Assembly: GCA_035293805.1 (NCBI GenBank)
Contig: DATGMD010000028.1
Location: forward strand, 62,001 to 126,000
Origin: JAJPHF01 sp035293805
Lineage (GTDB): Bacteria; Chloroflexota; UBA6077; JAJPHF01
Direction: 5' to 3'
DNA length: 64,000 bases
The position numbers and the translations under genes are program-made. Under the pieces are notes generated by a model that saw only the letters and a list, made by a program, of their open reading frames with translations, did no database searches and was not told the DNA's origin. Numbering within the stretch: position 1 is the first letter of the stretch; every line of letters begins with the position of its first letter. Of the stretch, positions 35,768-44,619 are shown piece by piece.

Positions 35768-37177
35768 CTATGCCGCGCGCACGCGCATGCGGACGCCGTG
35801 GCGCGGGGAGAGGGTGACGAGCGGGCGGGGGACGATGCGCTGGCCCGGCTCGAGCGCGAAGCGCCAGCGGCCGAGCAGCGCGCTCAGCACCACCTTCATC
35901 TCCTGCAGCGCGAAGGTCATCCCCAAACAGAGGCGGGCGCCGCCGCCGAACGGCACGTAGGCGAAGGGCGGGTGCGACTCGCCATGCTCGGGGTCGAAGC
36001 GCTCGGGGCGGAAGGCTTCCGGATCGTGGAAGACCTCCGGCAGGCGGTGGCTGAGCCACTGGCTGTACATGACGAACGTGCCCGGCGGGAAGCGATAGCC
36101 CTGCCACTCGATCTCCGTGGCGGTCAGGCGGCCGCCGGCCCAGGCGGGCGGGTACAGGCGTAGCGCCTCCTTCGTCACCATCTCCAGGTAGGTGAGCCGC
36201 GGCAGGGTGTCGAAAGTCGGCGGGCGACCGCCGAGCACGGCGTCCTGCTCGGCCAGCACGCGCTCCAGCACGGCGGGGTGCTGCGCGAGCAAGTAGAGCG
36301 TCCAGGCCAGGCCGTGCGCCGTCGTCTCGTGGCCGGCGGCGAGGAGCTGCACGACCTGGTCGCGCACCTGCACGGGGCTGAGGCCGCTGCCGTCGGTGTC
36401 GCGGGCGGCCAGGAGCGCGGAGAGCGCGTCGTCGTGGGCGCCGGCCGCGGGATCGGCCTGGCGCTGGCGGATGAGGTCGTAGACGAAGCGGTCGAGGCGC
36501 GCGCGGGCGCGCACGAACCGCCCCCAGGCCGTGAACGGCAGGTTGATGCGGAGCATGCTGAACGGCCACTGCACGTCGCTGTACACTAGCGCGTCGCGGA
36601 AGGCGCGGATGAGCTGGGCGTGCTCGGCCCCAAGCTCGACGCCGAACAGCGTCCGCCCGGCGATCTGGAGGGTCAGGCGGCGCATGGCGAGGTCCGCGTC
36701 GATCAGCTGCCCGGGCCGCCAGCGGGCGGCGTAGCGCTGGGCGTGGTCCCACATGATCGGCAGGTAGCCCTCCATGCGCTGGCGCTGGAAGACCGGCAGC
36801 ACGAGGCGGCGCAGGCGGTCGTGCAGGGCGCCGTCGGTGACGAGCAGGCCCTCGCCGAGCAGGGGGATGAGGCTGGCGAGCGCCGGGCGCCAGAGCAGCT
36901 TTTGCGGCTGCTCGCTCAGGATCAGCCGGTTGCCCTCGGGGCCGATGAGCCAGACGAGCGGGTAGCCGAACCAGGCCAGGCTGAAGGCGTGGCCGTAGGT
37001 CTGGTAGCAGCGGGTGACGAAGCCGATCGGGTCGCGCACATAGTCCAGGGTATTGCCGGCGATCGGCCGGCCCGGCGGGCGCGGTGGCAGGCGCTCCCAG
37101 ACGGCCGGCGGGGGCGGCGGCGCGGCCATGCCCAGCGCCTGCATCCAGCGGGGCTGTCGGACCGCGGTCGTGGCCAT
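35768..37177 (-). CDS. Cytochrome P450
   Basis: 469 residues from ATG at 37177, with GGAGG 6 bases upstream. All P450 marks are present: I helix AAGHETTAHGLAWTLYLL, K helix KEALRLYPP (ExxR), and the haem loop YVPFGGGARLCLGMTFALQE with Cys417 as thiolate ligand. FRPERFDP is the usual meander. It resembles CYP families common in bacteria that oxidise fatty acids or terpenes, but no substrate can be assigned and no ferredoxin gene is near. No transmembrane anchor. It is followed by a GC-rich MITE-like block on its 5' side (37235-37344). Confidence 0.95.
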   Translation of the reverse strand: MATTAVRQPRWMQALGMAAPPPPPAVWERLPPRPPGRPIAGNTLDYVRDPIGFVTRCYQTYGHAFSLAWFGYPLVWLIGPEGNRLILSEQPQKLLWRPALASLIPLLGEGLLVTDGALHDRLRRLVLPVFQRQRMEGYLPIMWDHAQRYAARWRPGQLIDADLAMRRLTLQIAGRTLFGVELGAEHAQLIRAFRDALVYSDVQWPFSMLRINLPFTAWGRFVRARARLDRFVYDLIRQRQADPAAGAHDDALSALLAARDTDGSGLSPVQVRDQVVQLLAAGHETTAHGLAWTLYLLAQHPAVLERVLAEQDAVLGGRPPTFDTLPRLTYLEMVTKEALRLYPPAWAGGRLTATEIEWQGYRFPPGTFVMYSQWLSHRLPEVFHDPEAFRPERFDPEHGESHPPFAYVPFGGGARLCLGMTFALQEMKVVLSALLGRWRFALEPGQRIVPRPLVTLSPRHGVRMRVRAA

Positions 37178-37234
37178 CGGGCACCTCCCACGCGCGGGCT
37201 GGGACGCCATCTCAGTCTAGCACCGGGAGGGACC

Positions 37235-37344
37235 GACCTAACCCCCGGCCCCCCTTCCCTGCCAAGGAAGGGAGGAGCCTCCCCGGCCGCCTTCTCGTCT
37301 CTCTCCCCCTTCCCACATTGGGAGGGGGGCCGGGGGGGTAGGTC
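37235..37344. repeat. MITE-like element, family B, copy 1
   Basis: A 110-bp block starting GACCTAACCCCCGGCCCCCC and ending in its approximate complement (GGGGGCCGGGGGGGTAGGTC), with a CCCTTCCCACATTGGGAGGG core. It ends directly at the stop codon of the binding-protein gene (37345). A second copy in the same orientation lies at 38853-39005. Confidence 0.65.
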
Positions 37345-38484
37345 CTACGGCCTCACCTTGCCGAGCTGCTGGCGTGCGGCGTCGACGAAGCTGCTGTCGA
37401 CGAGCCGCTCGGCCGGGATCGGCTGGGCGAGCTGGAGCACGCCGTTCTGGATGTGGACGCGCTCCTGGTCGAGGATGAAGTCCGTCTGGACCACGAGGTC
37501 GGGGTCCCAGGTATAGGGCACCTGGTCGCGGATCACCTGGGCGCTCACTCCGAGCTTCTTCTCGAACACGTCCAGGTTCTCGGGCGTGTAGAACTTGTCG
37601 GGATACAGCACGCCCAGCTCCGGCCCCTGCACGTCGCGGGTGCCGCGCATGGTGGCGAGCATCCAGCGCCGCGCCACGTCCGGCTGCTGGCTAATGAACT
37701 GGCCGCCGTACATCACGACGGTCGTCATCTTGCCCGGCGCGATCTCCGCGACCCACTTGGTGGCCGAGCCGAGGTCGATCGCGCGGGTGGCGAACGGCTC
37801 GGCGGTGATCGACGCGTCGATGGCGCCGGTGGCGAGGGCGTTGGCGTGGTCGGGGAAGGCGAGCGGCGTCTCCTCGACGTCGCGCAGCGCCAGCCCGTTC
37901 TGCTCCAGCACCTTCGTCAGCAAGTACTCGACGATGGCGCCCTTCGTGTTCACGGCCACCTTGCGGCCGCGCAGGTCGGCGACGCTCTGGAGCGTGCCGT
38001 TGTCGATCAGCTCCTTGCGCGCGAGCAGCGGCAGGGAGCTATCGTGCAGCGGCAGGATGCCCATCGGCGCGACGATCTTGATGTCCAGGCCGCGATCGAA
38101 GGCGTTGAAGGTGCCGGCGCTGATCGCCGCCAGGTTCAGGTCGACGTCGCCGCGCGCGAGCAGTGGCACGGCGTCGGCGCCGCCGGCGACGTTCTGGTAG
38201 TCCAGCTCGATGGCCTGCTCGCGGTAGTAGCCGCGCGCCTCGGCGACGTAGACGGGCGCGTAGGCAATGGCCGCCGTCTCGGCCACCTTCACGGTTTCCA
38301 CGCGCGGCGGCGCGGCGGGGGAGGCGGCGGCGGCCGCGGGGGAGGGCGCTGCCGTGGCGGCGGGGCGCGTGGCGGCCCCGCCGCTCGGCGTGGCGGGCGC
38401 GGGCTGGCCGCTGCTCGTGCAGGCAGCCGCCAGGAGGACGACGAGCGCGGTCCCAAGGGGGCGGACGGCGGACGGCATCGCCAT
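37345..38484 (-). CDS. NMT1/SsuA-type substrate-binding lipoprotein
   Basis: 379 residues. The lipobox is VLLAAAC; a Pro/Ala/Thr linker runs to about residue 60. The binding domain reads VKVAETAAIAYAPVYVAEAR, GYYREQAIELDYQNV, VADLRGRKVAVNTKGAIVEY and DASITAEPFATRAIDLG, as in proteins for thiamine precursors, sulfonates and nitrate. No ABC permease or ATPase gene is adjacent, so its transporter is elsewhere or lost. Family B repeats flank it on both sides, and a remnant of another such gene lies upstream at about 38.7 kb. Confidence 0.9.
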   Translation of the reverse strand: MAMPSAVRPLGTALVVLLAAACTSSGQPAPATPSGGAATRPAATAAPSPAAAAASPAAPPRVETVKVAETAAIAYAPVYVAEARGYYREQAIELDYQNVAGGADAVPLLARGDVDLNLAAISAGTFNAFDRGLDIKIVAPMGILPLHDSSLPLLARKELIDNGTLQSVADLRGRKVAVNTKGAIVEYLLTKVLEQNGLALRDVEETPLAFPDHANALATGAIDASITAEPFATRAIDLGSATKWVAEIAPGKMTTVVMYGGQFISQQPDVARRWMLATMRGTRDVQGPELGVLYPDKFYTPENLDVFEKKLGVSAQVIRDQVPYTWDPDLVVQTDFILDQERVHIQNGVLQLAQPIPAERLVDSSFVDAARQQLGKVRP

Positions 38485-38514
38485 GAGCCTCTCCAGCGCG
38501 TGGCTACGTCAAGT

Positions 38515-38603
38515 GTAGCATCCGGGCGGGCGCGGGCCGGGTGCCGGCAGGCCCGCAGGCGGGGCGGCAGCTCCAGTAGCATCCGGGCGGGCGCGGGCCG
38601 GGT
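38515..38603. repeat. 28-bp direct repeat
   Basis: GTAGCATCCGGGCGGGCGCG plus GGCCGGGT occurs at 38515-38542 and again, identical, at 38576-38603, 61 bases apart. It lies upstream of the binding-protein gene, probably a local duplication. Confidence 0.7.
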
Positions 38604-38668
38604 CTTGGTGGCGCCCCGGGGCGGCGCCGAAGGCGTCGCGGCGCTACCCTGGGCGTGCTGCCGTCGGC

Positions 38669-38796
38669 GTGGGCGCCGCGGCCGAACTACCAGCGAGGTG
38701 TGGGAGGGGCGATGCAGGGGCGGCCGAGCGGATCGTCATGGCGCGGCCGGAGCTCCAGTCGGTCGACGACCTGCGCGGCAAGGGCTCCTGCCCGCG
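38669..38796 (+). pseudogene. Remnant of an NMT1-type binding-protein gene
   Basis: A plus-strand frame reads AERIVMARPELQSVDDLRGK, a typical segment of NMT1/TAXI-like binding proteins (I-V-A-R-P-x-I-x-S-V-x-D-L-R-G-K). The frame then runs into arginine/proline-rich sequence, and a segment in another frame (PAARFYDTRSWQAATGG) might be a shifted continuation. No start, signal peptide or rest of the fold is seen. I call a decayed copy, ended by the family B repeat at 38853. Confidence 0.4.
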
Positions 38797-38852
38797 CCCC
38801 CCGCCGCCCGCTTCTACGACACGCGCTCTTGGCAGGCGGCGACGGGGGGGCG

Positions 38853-39005
38853 GACCTAACCCCCCGGCCCCCCTTCCTTGAGAGGGAAGGGGGGAGCCAC
38901 CCTGGCCTCGTCCTCCGCCCCCGGCTCGCTGCGAGAGACAGGCCGGGAGGTGGGGCCTCGTCCCTCTCCCCCTTCCCACATTGGGAGGGGGCGGGGGGGG
39001 AGGTC
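38853..39005. repeat. MITE-like element, family B, copy 2
   Basis: A 153-bp block, starting GACCTAACCCCCCGGCCCCC and ending GGGGGGGGAGGTC, with the same CCCTTCCCACATTGGGAGGG core as copy 1 and an extra 40 bp in the middle. Its right end supplies part of the stop codon of the M20-family gene (39004-39006). Confidence 0.65.
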
Positions 39006-40287
39006 ACGCTCGCTCGCGGCGGCAGACGTCGAGGGCGACCAGCGCGTAGAGCTGCGCGGCGCGCACCATCTCGTCGATCGCCAGCTCCTCGGCGCGCGGG
39101 CCGATCCGCTTGCCGCGCGGGCCGATCTTCACGGCCGGGATCCCCATCTCGTTGTAGATGTTCGTGTCGGTCCAGATGCTCGCCCGCGCGGGCGGCTCGG
39201 GCTTGACCGGCTCGTGGAAGAGGTATTGGTAGGCTTCCTCGACCGCGGCGACCAGCGGCTCGACGCCCTGGCCCACATGGCCGAGCAGCGACTTGTAGGC
39301 CTCCAGCTCGTAGTCGAGGCCCGTGGCCGCGAGCACGCGATCCAGCTCTTGCTGCACGGCGACGGGGCGGAGCTGCGGCGGGATGCGCACGTCCACGTAG
39401 ACGCTGCACACGCCGGGGAAGTAGTTGGGCCGGTAGGGCGCGCCGCCCTCGATGGCGCCCACGTTGACCTTCGGCCAGAGCGGGCCGGTCGGCGACTCGA
39501 AGACGTACTTCTCCTCGAACTCGTCGCCCCACCGCTCGATGGCCTCGATCAGCCGCGTCATCTTGACGATGGCATTCAGCTTGAGCATCGGGTGGGTGGT
39601 GCGCTTGCTGCCCCAGGCGGACTCAGCCTGGCCGAACGTGGTGATCTTGAAGTCGACGACGCCGTTCTGGCTCCAGACGAGGTTCATGTCCGAGCCGTCG
39701 GCCACCACGGCGTAGTCGGACTGGATGCCGTGGGTGAGCAGGTGGCGGGTGCCGGCGCCCTCGCCGCGGTACTCCTTGGTCTGCCAGGGGCCGATGGGCG
39801 TGCGCGAGATCTCGCCGACGACCGCGGCGCAGATCACGTCGCCCTTGAGCGGTACACCGCTGGCCCGGAGCGCCTTGCCGGCCATGAAGAAGGCGGCGAC
39901 GCCGCCCTTCATGTTCGAGATGCCCAGGCCGCGCACTTTGCCGTCGGCAATCGACCCGCGCAGCTCGGCCTCGGGCTCGACCTGCGCGACCATGCGCAGG
40001 TCCTCGTCGGTGCCGGTGAAGCTGGTGTCCATGTGGCCGTTGAACATCAGGCTCAGGCCGTTGCCCTGGCCCTTCACGATGCCGACGGCGTTCGGGCGGT
40101 CGACCTCCACCTCCTGGCGCACGGCTTTCATCCCGTGGGCTTGCGACCACGCCAGCAGGTGCTCGGCGACGCCCTTCTCTTGCCCCGTGGGGCTGGGGAT
40201 GCTGACGATGTCGCAGGCAAGCTGCGCAAGCTCGTCGCGGTCGATGTAGGCCAGCACTTGCCTGGCCAGTGTCTCGTCGATTGGCAT
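39004..40287 (-). CDS. M20-fold amidohydrolase/peptidase with altered metal ligands
   Basis: 427 residues from ATG at 40287, GAGGAG upstream. The fold of ArgE/DapE/CPG2 proteins is evident: SIPSPTGQEKGVAEHLLAW, LMFNGHMDTSF (first His and Asp), RGLGISNMKGGVAAFFMAG, ICAAVVGEISRT, and the lid VYVDVRIPP. The bridging Asp of DMKGG is Asn, the catalytic EE pair is Glu-Ile, and the terminal His is not found in GIPAVKIGPRGKRIGPRAEE. Either the metal site is rebuilt or the protein is not a classic dizinc enzyme. The SRP RNA gene lies upstream on the other strand. Substrate unknown. Confidence 0.85.
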   Translation of the reverse strand: MPIDETLARQVLAYIDRDELAQLACDIVSIPSPTGQEKGVAEHLLAWSQAHGMKAVRQEVEVDRPNAVGIVKGQGNGLSLMFNGHMDTSFTGTDEDLRMVAQVEPEAELRGSIADGKVRGLGISNMKGGVAAFFMAGKALRASGVPLKGDVICAAVVGEISRTPIGPWQTKEYRGEGAGTRHLLTHGIQSDYAVVADGSDMNLVWSQNGVVDFKITTFGQAESAWGSKRTTHPMLKLNAIVKMTRLIEAIERWGDEFEEKYVFESPTGPLWPKVNVGAIEGGAPYRPNYFPGVCSVYVDVRIPPQLRPVAVQQELDRVLAATGLDYELEAYKSLLGHVGQGVEPLVAAVEEAYQYLFHEPVKPEPPARASIWTDTNIYNEMGIPAVKIGPRGKRIGPRAEELAIDEMVRAAQLYALVALDVCRRERA

Positions 40288-40398
40288 AGTGCCACTCCTC
40301 GCTAGGCGGGATATGGGGCCGGTGTGGCGCGACCGAGCCATTGTCGCACGCGGCCGGCTGGCAGGAAAGCGCTGTTGGGCGGACCGCGCGCCGCCCGG

Positions 40399-40428
40399 TT
40401 GCCGCCGCGCGCGGCCGGCGGGTACAAT
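40399..40428 (+). promoter_or_regulatory. Promoter of the SRP RNA gene
   Basis: TTGCCG (40399-40404), 18-base spacer, TACAAT (40423-40428). The RNA begins 7 bases after the -10 box. Confidence 0.7.
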
Positions 40429-40434
40429 TTCCCA

Positions 40435-40704
40435 GGTCGTGCTAGACGGGGAGCTGGCGGTGCCCTGTACCCGAAATCCGCTGCATGCGGGGTTGAATCC
40501 CCGTTCGAGGCTCGGTGTTTCCGGTAGCCTCTGGTCAAGTAGTGTTGATGGACTGGTCCTGCGCGGCGACGGCCCGTGAACTCCGCTAGGCCCGAGAGGG
40601 AGCAACGGTAAGCGGTGACCGCTCGGGTGCCGCAGGGTCGCCGGTCCGGAGCCAACTAGCCAGGGGCCCGTGAGGCCTAACGAGTCGACAACGGGTGCAC
40701 GGCC
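40435..40704 (+). ncRNA. ffs: Signal recognition particle RNA, large type with Alu domain
   Basis: About 270 bases. The 5' end GGTCGTGCTAGACGGGGAGC and GCGGTGCCCTGTACCCGAAA is the Alu domain of Gram-positive-type SRP RNA. The S domain apex is CCCGAGAGGGAGCAACGG (GAGA tetraloop, then the asymmetric loop bound by Ffh), followed by GTGCCGCAGGGTCGCC. The 3' end GTGCACGGCC pairs with the 5' end, and a T tract (40705-40714) ends transcription. The RNA joins Ffh to target membrane proteins. The start was set by the promoter, the end by the T run; both may be off by a few bases. Confidence 0.93.
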
Positions 40705-40720
40705 TTTCTTTTTTCCTCCT

Positions 40721-41263
40721 CTACGCCTGCCACTCGGGAGCCAGCATCGCGTAGACCACCAGATCGACGTAATGGTCGTACAGCCACTCGGCGTCGCGGA
40801 GCACGCCCTCCTGGCGGAAGCCGAGGCGCTCGGCGATGGCGCGGCTGCGGTGGTTGCCGGTCGCGGCGCGAATCTCCACGCGGTGCAGGCCCAGGTCGCG
40901 GACGGCGTGGCTGACGAGCGCGCGGCAGGCGCGCGTTACGAGGCCGCGGCCCTGGTAGGCGGCGCCCAGCCAGTAGCCCAGGGCGCACGCGCGGTTGGCC
41001 CAGTCGATCGGGTGCTGGCCGACCACGCCCGCCAGCTGGCCGTGCTGCCAGATGCCGTACTGCCCGCCACGCTTGTCGGCAAACTGCTGCTGGGCCGCGC
41101 GCAAGAAGGCGCGGGTGGTGTTCGGCGACTGCTCCTTGTCGACCCAGGGGAGCCACTGCCGTAGGTAGGCGCGATTGGCGTCGATCAGCGCGTACAGCGG
41201 CGCCGCGTCGCGCTCCTCGAGCAGCCGTAGCGCCGCGCCATCCCCAAGCGTCCGTTCGCGCAC
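40721..41263 (-). CDS. GNAT acetyltransferase, RimJ/RimL type
   Basis: 180 residues. The N-terminal LRLLEERDAAPLYALIDANR and WLPWVDKEQSPNTTRAFL are typical of RimL-like ribosomal-protein alanine acetyltransferases. The acetyl-CoA loop is YQGRGLVTRACRALVSHA, followed by LHRVEIRAATGNHRSRAIAE and RLGFRQEGVLRDAEW. Members acetylate N termini of ribosomal proteins or small amines; which applies here is open. It is convergent with the SRP RNA gene. Confidence 0.9.
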   Translation of the reverse strand: MRERTLGDGAALRLLEERDAAPLYALIDANRAYLRQWLPWVDKEQSPNTTRAFLRAAQQQFADKRGGQYGIWQHGQLAGVVGQHPIDWANRACALGYWLGAAYQGRGLVTRACRALVSHAVRDLGLHRVEIRAATGNHRSRAIAERLGFRQEGVLRDAEWLYDHYVDLVVYAMLAPEWQA

Positions 41264-41793
41264 TGGCTGCTCCTTTCGGCTCCGTGTCGATCACAATCGG
41301 AGCCGCTGACCGCGCCGGCGCTCGCGCCTGGTCCGCCGGACACAACTGTAACTTGATTCCGTAGGCGCAAGACTGTAACGTTGAGCGCCCGGCAACGTTT
41401 GACATTATGGAGGGGGCGCGGGAAGGCGAGGTAGGCGCTCCGCCTACCTCGCCTCCTCCTGGGAGGGGTCCCCGGCCGTGCCGGCGGCCGGGGCCTCTAT
41501 CATAGCAGCATTCGCGCGGGCGCCGCTCGCTTCCCGCGCGCCGTTCGCCCGCCCTGTGTCTCCTCGCCGCGCCCGCTAGGCTGCCGGCCTCGGTTGGTGG
41601 GTAGTTTGCATGCCCACTATCTCTGCCCGAGTGCTTCGGGGCCGTGTGACCCCGCCGTAGCGCGCCTGTGACTGCTTCGTAGCCGGCGCGCCCTGCCGAG
41701 CGCGCCGCGCGCCGTCCTACGATAGCCCCGAGTCTCTTGTAGAAGGGTTTTCTGGCCGCCGACCGCGGCAGGAGGCCCGGGGAGGGCGAGGGG
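41264..41793. other. Intergenic region with two strong hairpins
   Basis: 530 bases without a convincing gene. A perfect 14-bp hairpin (41424-41437 with 41441-41454) and a 9-bp one (41470-41478 with 41485-41493) lie side by side. An AT-richer stretch at 41340-41410 (CTGTAACTTGATTCC, GACTGTAACG, TTTGACATTATGG) may hold a promoter. The first 40 bases before 41794 carry GGGGAGGGCGAGGGG, the ribosome site of the next gene. Confidence 0.5.
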
Positions 41794-43554
41794 ATGCGGC
41801 GAGGAGTGCAGCGGGCGGCGCTCGCGATGGCGGCGGCGTGCGCGGTCGGGGGCGTGCCCGCGGCACGGCCGGCCGGCGCGGCGCTGGCGCAAGCGTGCCA
41901 GGTGGAGCTAACGGTCGACCAGCCGACCGAGGGCGCCGAGGTGAGCGCCCGCCAACGGATCGCCGGCTGGGCCGTGGACCGGGCGGCTGCCAGCGGCACG
42001 GGCATCGAGGCGGTCCGCGTGGCGCTCGATCCGGCGCCCGACGGCGGCGACGACCAACTGTACATGCCGCTGGTGTACGGGGTGCCGCGGGCCGACGTCG
42101 CCTACACGCTGGGCAATCCGCGCTTTGCCATCTCGGGCTTCGCGCAGGACTGGGCCGCGGTCGGCACGCCGCCGGGGCGCCACCGCCTCGTCGTGCAGGC
42201 GAAGAGCGCCTGCGGCTGGACGAGCGTGACGCGCAACGTGCGGATCAGTGCCACGCCGCCGAGCGCCGACACGATCCAGGAAGTGCCGGTGCGGCTGCCG
42301 GCCGACGACCTGCTGCCGTTGCCGACGGTGCCGTCCTCCGGGCTTGCGGCTGGCACGTCGCCGCTCGACCGCACGCCGCCCGTGCCCCTCGCCTTGACCC
42401 GGCCCCACTTCGCGCTGAACGCTAACGCCACCGGGCCGACCTCGGTCACGCTCTCCTGGGACGCGGCGCCGGGCGCGGTGCGCTACAACGTCTACGCGGC
42501 CGACGAGGCGACGGCAGATCAGGCGGCGCCGGGCCCCGCGGCCGCCACGCGCACCCTGGGGGTGAGCGGGCTGCGCCGCGTGCAGAGCGACGTTACCGAC
42601 ACCTCGACGACGCTCGCCAACCTCAACTCCGGCGACCCCTATCGCTTTACCGTCCGGGCGGTGGGCGAGAGCGGCACTGAGATCGGCGCCTCGGACGTGG
42701 CGCGGGTAACGCTGCCGCCGGGCGGTAGCACCACGCTGACCGCCAATGTCACGAACGACTCGGTGGCGCTGAGCTGGGCGGCGGTGCCGAACGCGGTGAG
42801 CTACGCCGTGCAGGCGAGCGCCGCGGACGGGCCGCTGGTGCCCGATCCCGACCGCACCAGCCTGACGGGCACCTCGGTCAGCGTCGACCACCTGTCGCCG
42901 GGCACCTACACGTTCCAGATCGCCGCGCGCGACGCCGCGGGCGGCCGCATCGCCCAGTCGAACCGCGTGCAGGCCGTGGTCGACGGCGCGGGCGGCGCCG
43001 TGTCGACCCTGCTCTCCGCGGCAAACGCGGGCGCGCCGACCGTCGCGGGGCCGGGCATGGGCGCGTCGGCCGGGCCACCGCTGCCGGGCGTCCCGCCGGG
43101 GGTCGGGCCAGGGATGGGCGGGCCGCCGGCGGTCGGGCCGGGCATGGGCCTGCCGCCACCGCCCGGCGGGATGGCGCCGCCCGCCGGGCTCGCTGTGCCA
43201 CCCGCCGCCGGGCCGGGGGGCGTGCCGCCCGCCGCCGCGGGACCGGGGGGCGTGCTGCCAGCCGCCGCGGGGACGCCCGGGGGCGCGGGCGTGGGCTTCC
43301 CCTTGAACCTGTCGCGCACGGGCGCCGACAGCGTGCGCCTGGAGTGGCCGGTGCTACCGGGCGCGGTCAGCTATGCCGTGTTCCAGGCGCAGGGCTCAAC
43401 GCCGCTGGCCTTCGCCTACAACACGGACCGCCCCTACACCACGCTCTCCGGGCTCACCAATCCGGCCGGCTACACGTTCCAGGTGCACGCGCGCAACCTC
43501 AACGACCAGGACCTCGCCACCTCGGTGACGGTGACGATCCCGCCGAGCCAGTAG
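41794..43554 (+). CDS. Secreted fibronectin type III repeat protein
   Basis: 586 residues. A signal peptide (AALAMAAACAVGGVPAARPA) is followed by a beta domain (VDQPTEGAEVSARQRIAGWA, VDRAAASGTGIEAVRVALD) and three FN3 modules, recognisable as TSVTLSWDAAPGAVRYNVYA, DSVALSWAAVPNAVSYAVQA and DSVRLEWPVLPGAVSYAVFQ. A Gly/Pro/Met-rich linker of about 85 residues separates modules 2 and 3. FN3 proteins of this kind are cell-surface binding or scaffolding proteins. It precedes an EpsI-domain protein by 101 bases, and the two may be exported together. Confidence 0.85.
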   Translation: MRRGVQRAALAMAAACAVGGVPAARPAGAALAQACQVELTVDQPTEGAEVSARQRIAGWAVDRAAASGTGIEAVRVALDPAPDGGDDQLYMPLVYGVPRADVAYTLGNPRFAISGFAQDWAAVGTPPGRHRLVVQAKSACGWTSVTRNVRISATPPSADTIQEVPVRLPADDLLPLPTVPSSGLAAGTSPLDRTPPVPLALTRPHFALNANATGPTSVTLSWDAAPGAVRYNVYAADEATADQAAPGPAAATRTLGVSGLRRVQSDVTDTSTTLANLNSGDPYRFTVRAVGESGTEIGASDVARVTLPPGGSTTLTANVTNDSVALSWAAVPNAVSYAVQASAADGPLVPDPDRTSLTGTSVSVDHLSPGTYTFQIAARDAAGGRIAQSNRVQAVVDGAGGAVSTLLSAANAGAPTVAGPGMGASAGPPLPGVPPGVGPGMGGPPAVGPGMGLPPPPGGMAPPAGLAVPPAAGPGGVPPAAAGPGGVLPAAAGTPGGAGVGFPLNLSRTGADSVRLEWPVLPGAVSYAVFQAQGSTPLAFAYNTDRPYTTLSGLTNPAGYTFQVHARNLNDQDLATSVTVTIPPSQ

Positions 43555-43655
43555 CCCAAGCCACGCCGATGGCACGCGTCGTGCAGACGCGACGGCCAAG
43601 CGGGCAAGCGAAATGGCGGTTGTCGGACCGCCACACACTGTAAGCTGTGGGTACT

Positions 43656-44534
43656 ATGAAACGCTTACACATCATCTCACGCGCGTTGCTGTTGATGGCG
43701 CTCGCGGTGGGCGCGCTGGGCCTGCCGCGGACGGCCCTCGCGCAGCTCCCGACCACCGACAACTATTACGTCATGGACCGCGAAGCGTACTCGCGCACCG
43801 CCGATACCCGGCTGGTCCGCACAACCTACGACTTGGAGGACGGCCCCAACCTGCTGGACTTCCCGCTGCAGCTTGGCGACTGGGTGGGCCAGGACCTGCC
43901 GATCACGAACGAGGAGACGTTCCCGACCCTCGACGCCGACTACATCGTGTACCGCGGCTACCGGCGCGACGCTGACGGGGGCATGGTGATCTTCAGCCTG
44001 GTCGGCGGCTCGAAAGGGCAGAGCTTCCACCACCCGCTCGTTTGCTATGAGTGGGCGCACTGGGCGACCGAGGACCTGGGCACCACGACGGTGCCGGCGC
44101 CCGGGACCGACGTCGTGGTGCGCGAGGTCGTCGGCGTGGACCCGGACGGGCCGCGCCAGATCGACTTCAGCTTCTATCTCTGGCCGGACGACAACCGCGA
44201 CTGGGGCGAGGGCGCCACGCAGGTGCGTGTGACCGGCATCGCCTACGACGGCGACGAGAAGGCGACGGGCTGGGCGCGCGACTTCACGAGCCTCTTGTTC
44301 GCCGACGCGAAGGTGCCCGATACGCTGGGTCCGCTCGGGCCGACCGGCACCGAGGTGGCGCCCCCGCCGCTGGCGCCCGAGGACACCGGGGCCGCGCCGC
44401 CCGAGGCGCCCGAGGTCGCCCCGGCGCCCGACGACCAGCCGCTCGTCCCGCTCCCCGGCGAGCCGCCCGCGGCGCCGAGCGAGGAGGCCCCGGCCGCGCC
44501 GAGCGACCAGCCGGCGGACAATTCGGGCGACTAA
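43656..44534 (+). CDS. EpsI-domain (exosortase-associated) secreted protein
   Basis: 292 residues from ATG at 43656. The signal peptide (ALLLMALAVGALGLPRTALA) leads to FPLQLGDWVGQDLPITNEET, DADYIVYRGYRRDADGGMVI and SFHHPLVCYEWAHWATEDLG. That order (W-x-G-x-x-x-P, then x-Y-x-x-R-x-Y, then H-x-P-x-x-C) is the DUF3485/EpsI domain, usually fused to or beside exosortase and linked to exopolysaccharide export. No exosortase is in the window. The last 70 residues are a proline/alanine/acidic tail. Confidence 0.7.
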   Translation: MKRLHIISRALLLMALAVGALGLPRTALAQLPTTDNYYVMDREAYSRTADTRLVRTTYDLEDGPNLLDFPLQLGDWVGQDLPITNEETFPTLDADYIVYRGYRRDADGGMVIFSLVGGSKGQSFHHPLVCYEWAHWATEDLGTTTVPAPGTDVVVREVVGVDPDGPRQIDFSFYLWPDDNRDWGEGATQVRVTGIAYDGDEKATGWARDFTSLLFADAKVPDTLGPLGPTGTEVAPPPLAPEDTGAAPPEAPEVAPAPDDQPLVPLPGEPPAAPSEEAPAAPSDQPADNSGD

Positions 44535-44564
44535 GCCTGCCGGCCTGAACAGCAGCGTCTGACT

Positions 44565-44609
44565 GAGGACGGTGGGCGGTGCGGCGCGGCCACACCGCCC
44601 ACCGTCCTC
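44565..44609. terminator. Bidirectional terminator
   Basis: A 17-bp perfect stem (44565-44581 with 44593-44609) around an 11-base loop, between two convergent genes ending at 44534 and 44620. Confidence 0.75.
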
Positions 44610-44619
44610 GGAACCCCCC

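Noticed and set aside
35768..39005. P450 as modifying enzyme of the RiPP-like locus
   Set aside because: It is more than 12 kb away with unrelated genes and a tRNA between; no evidence of a link.
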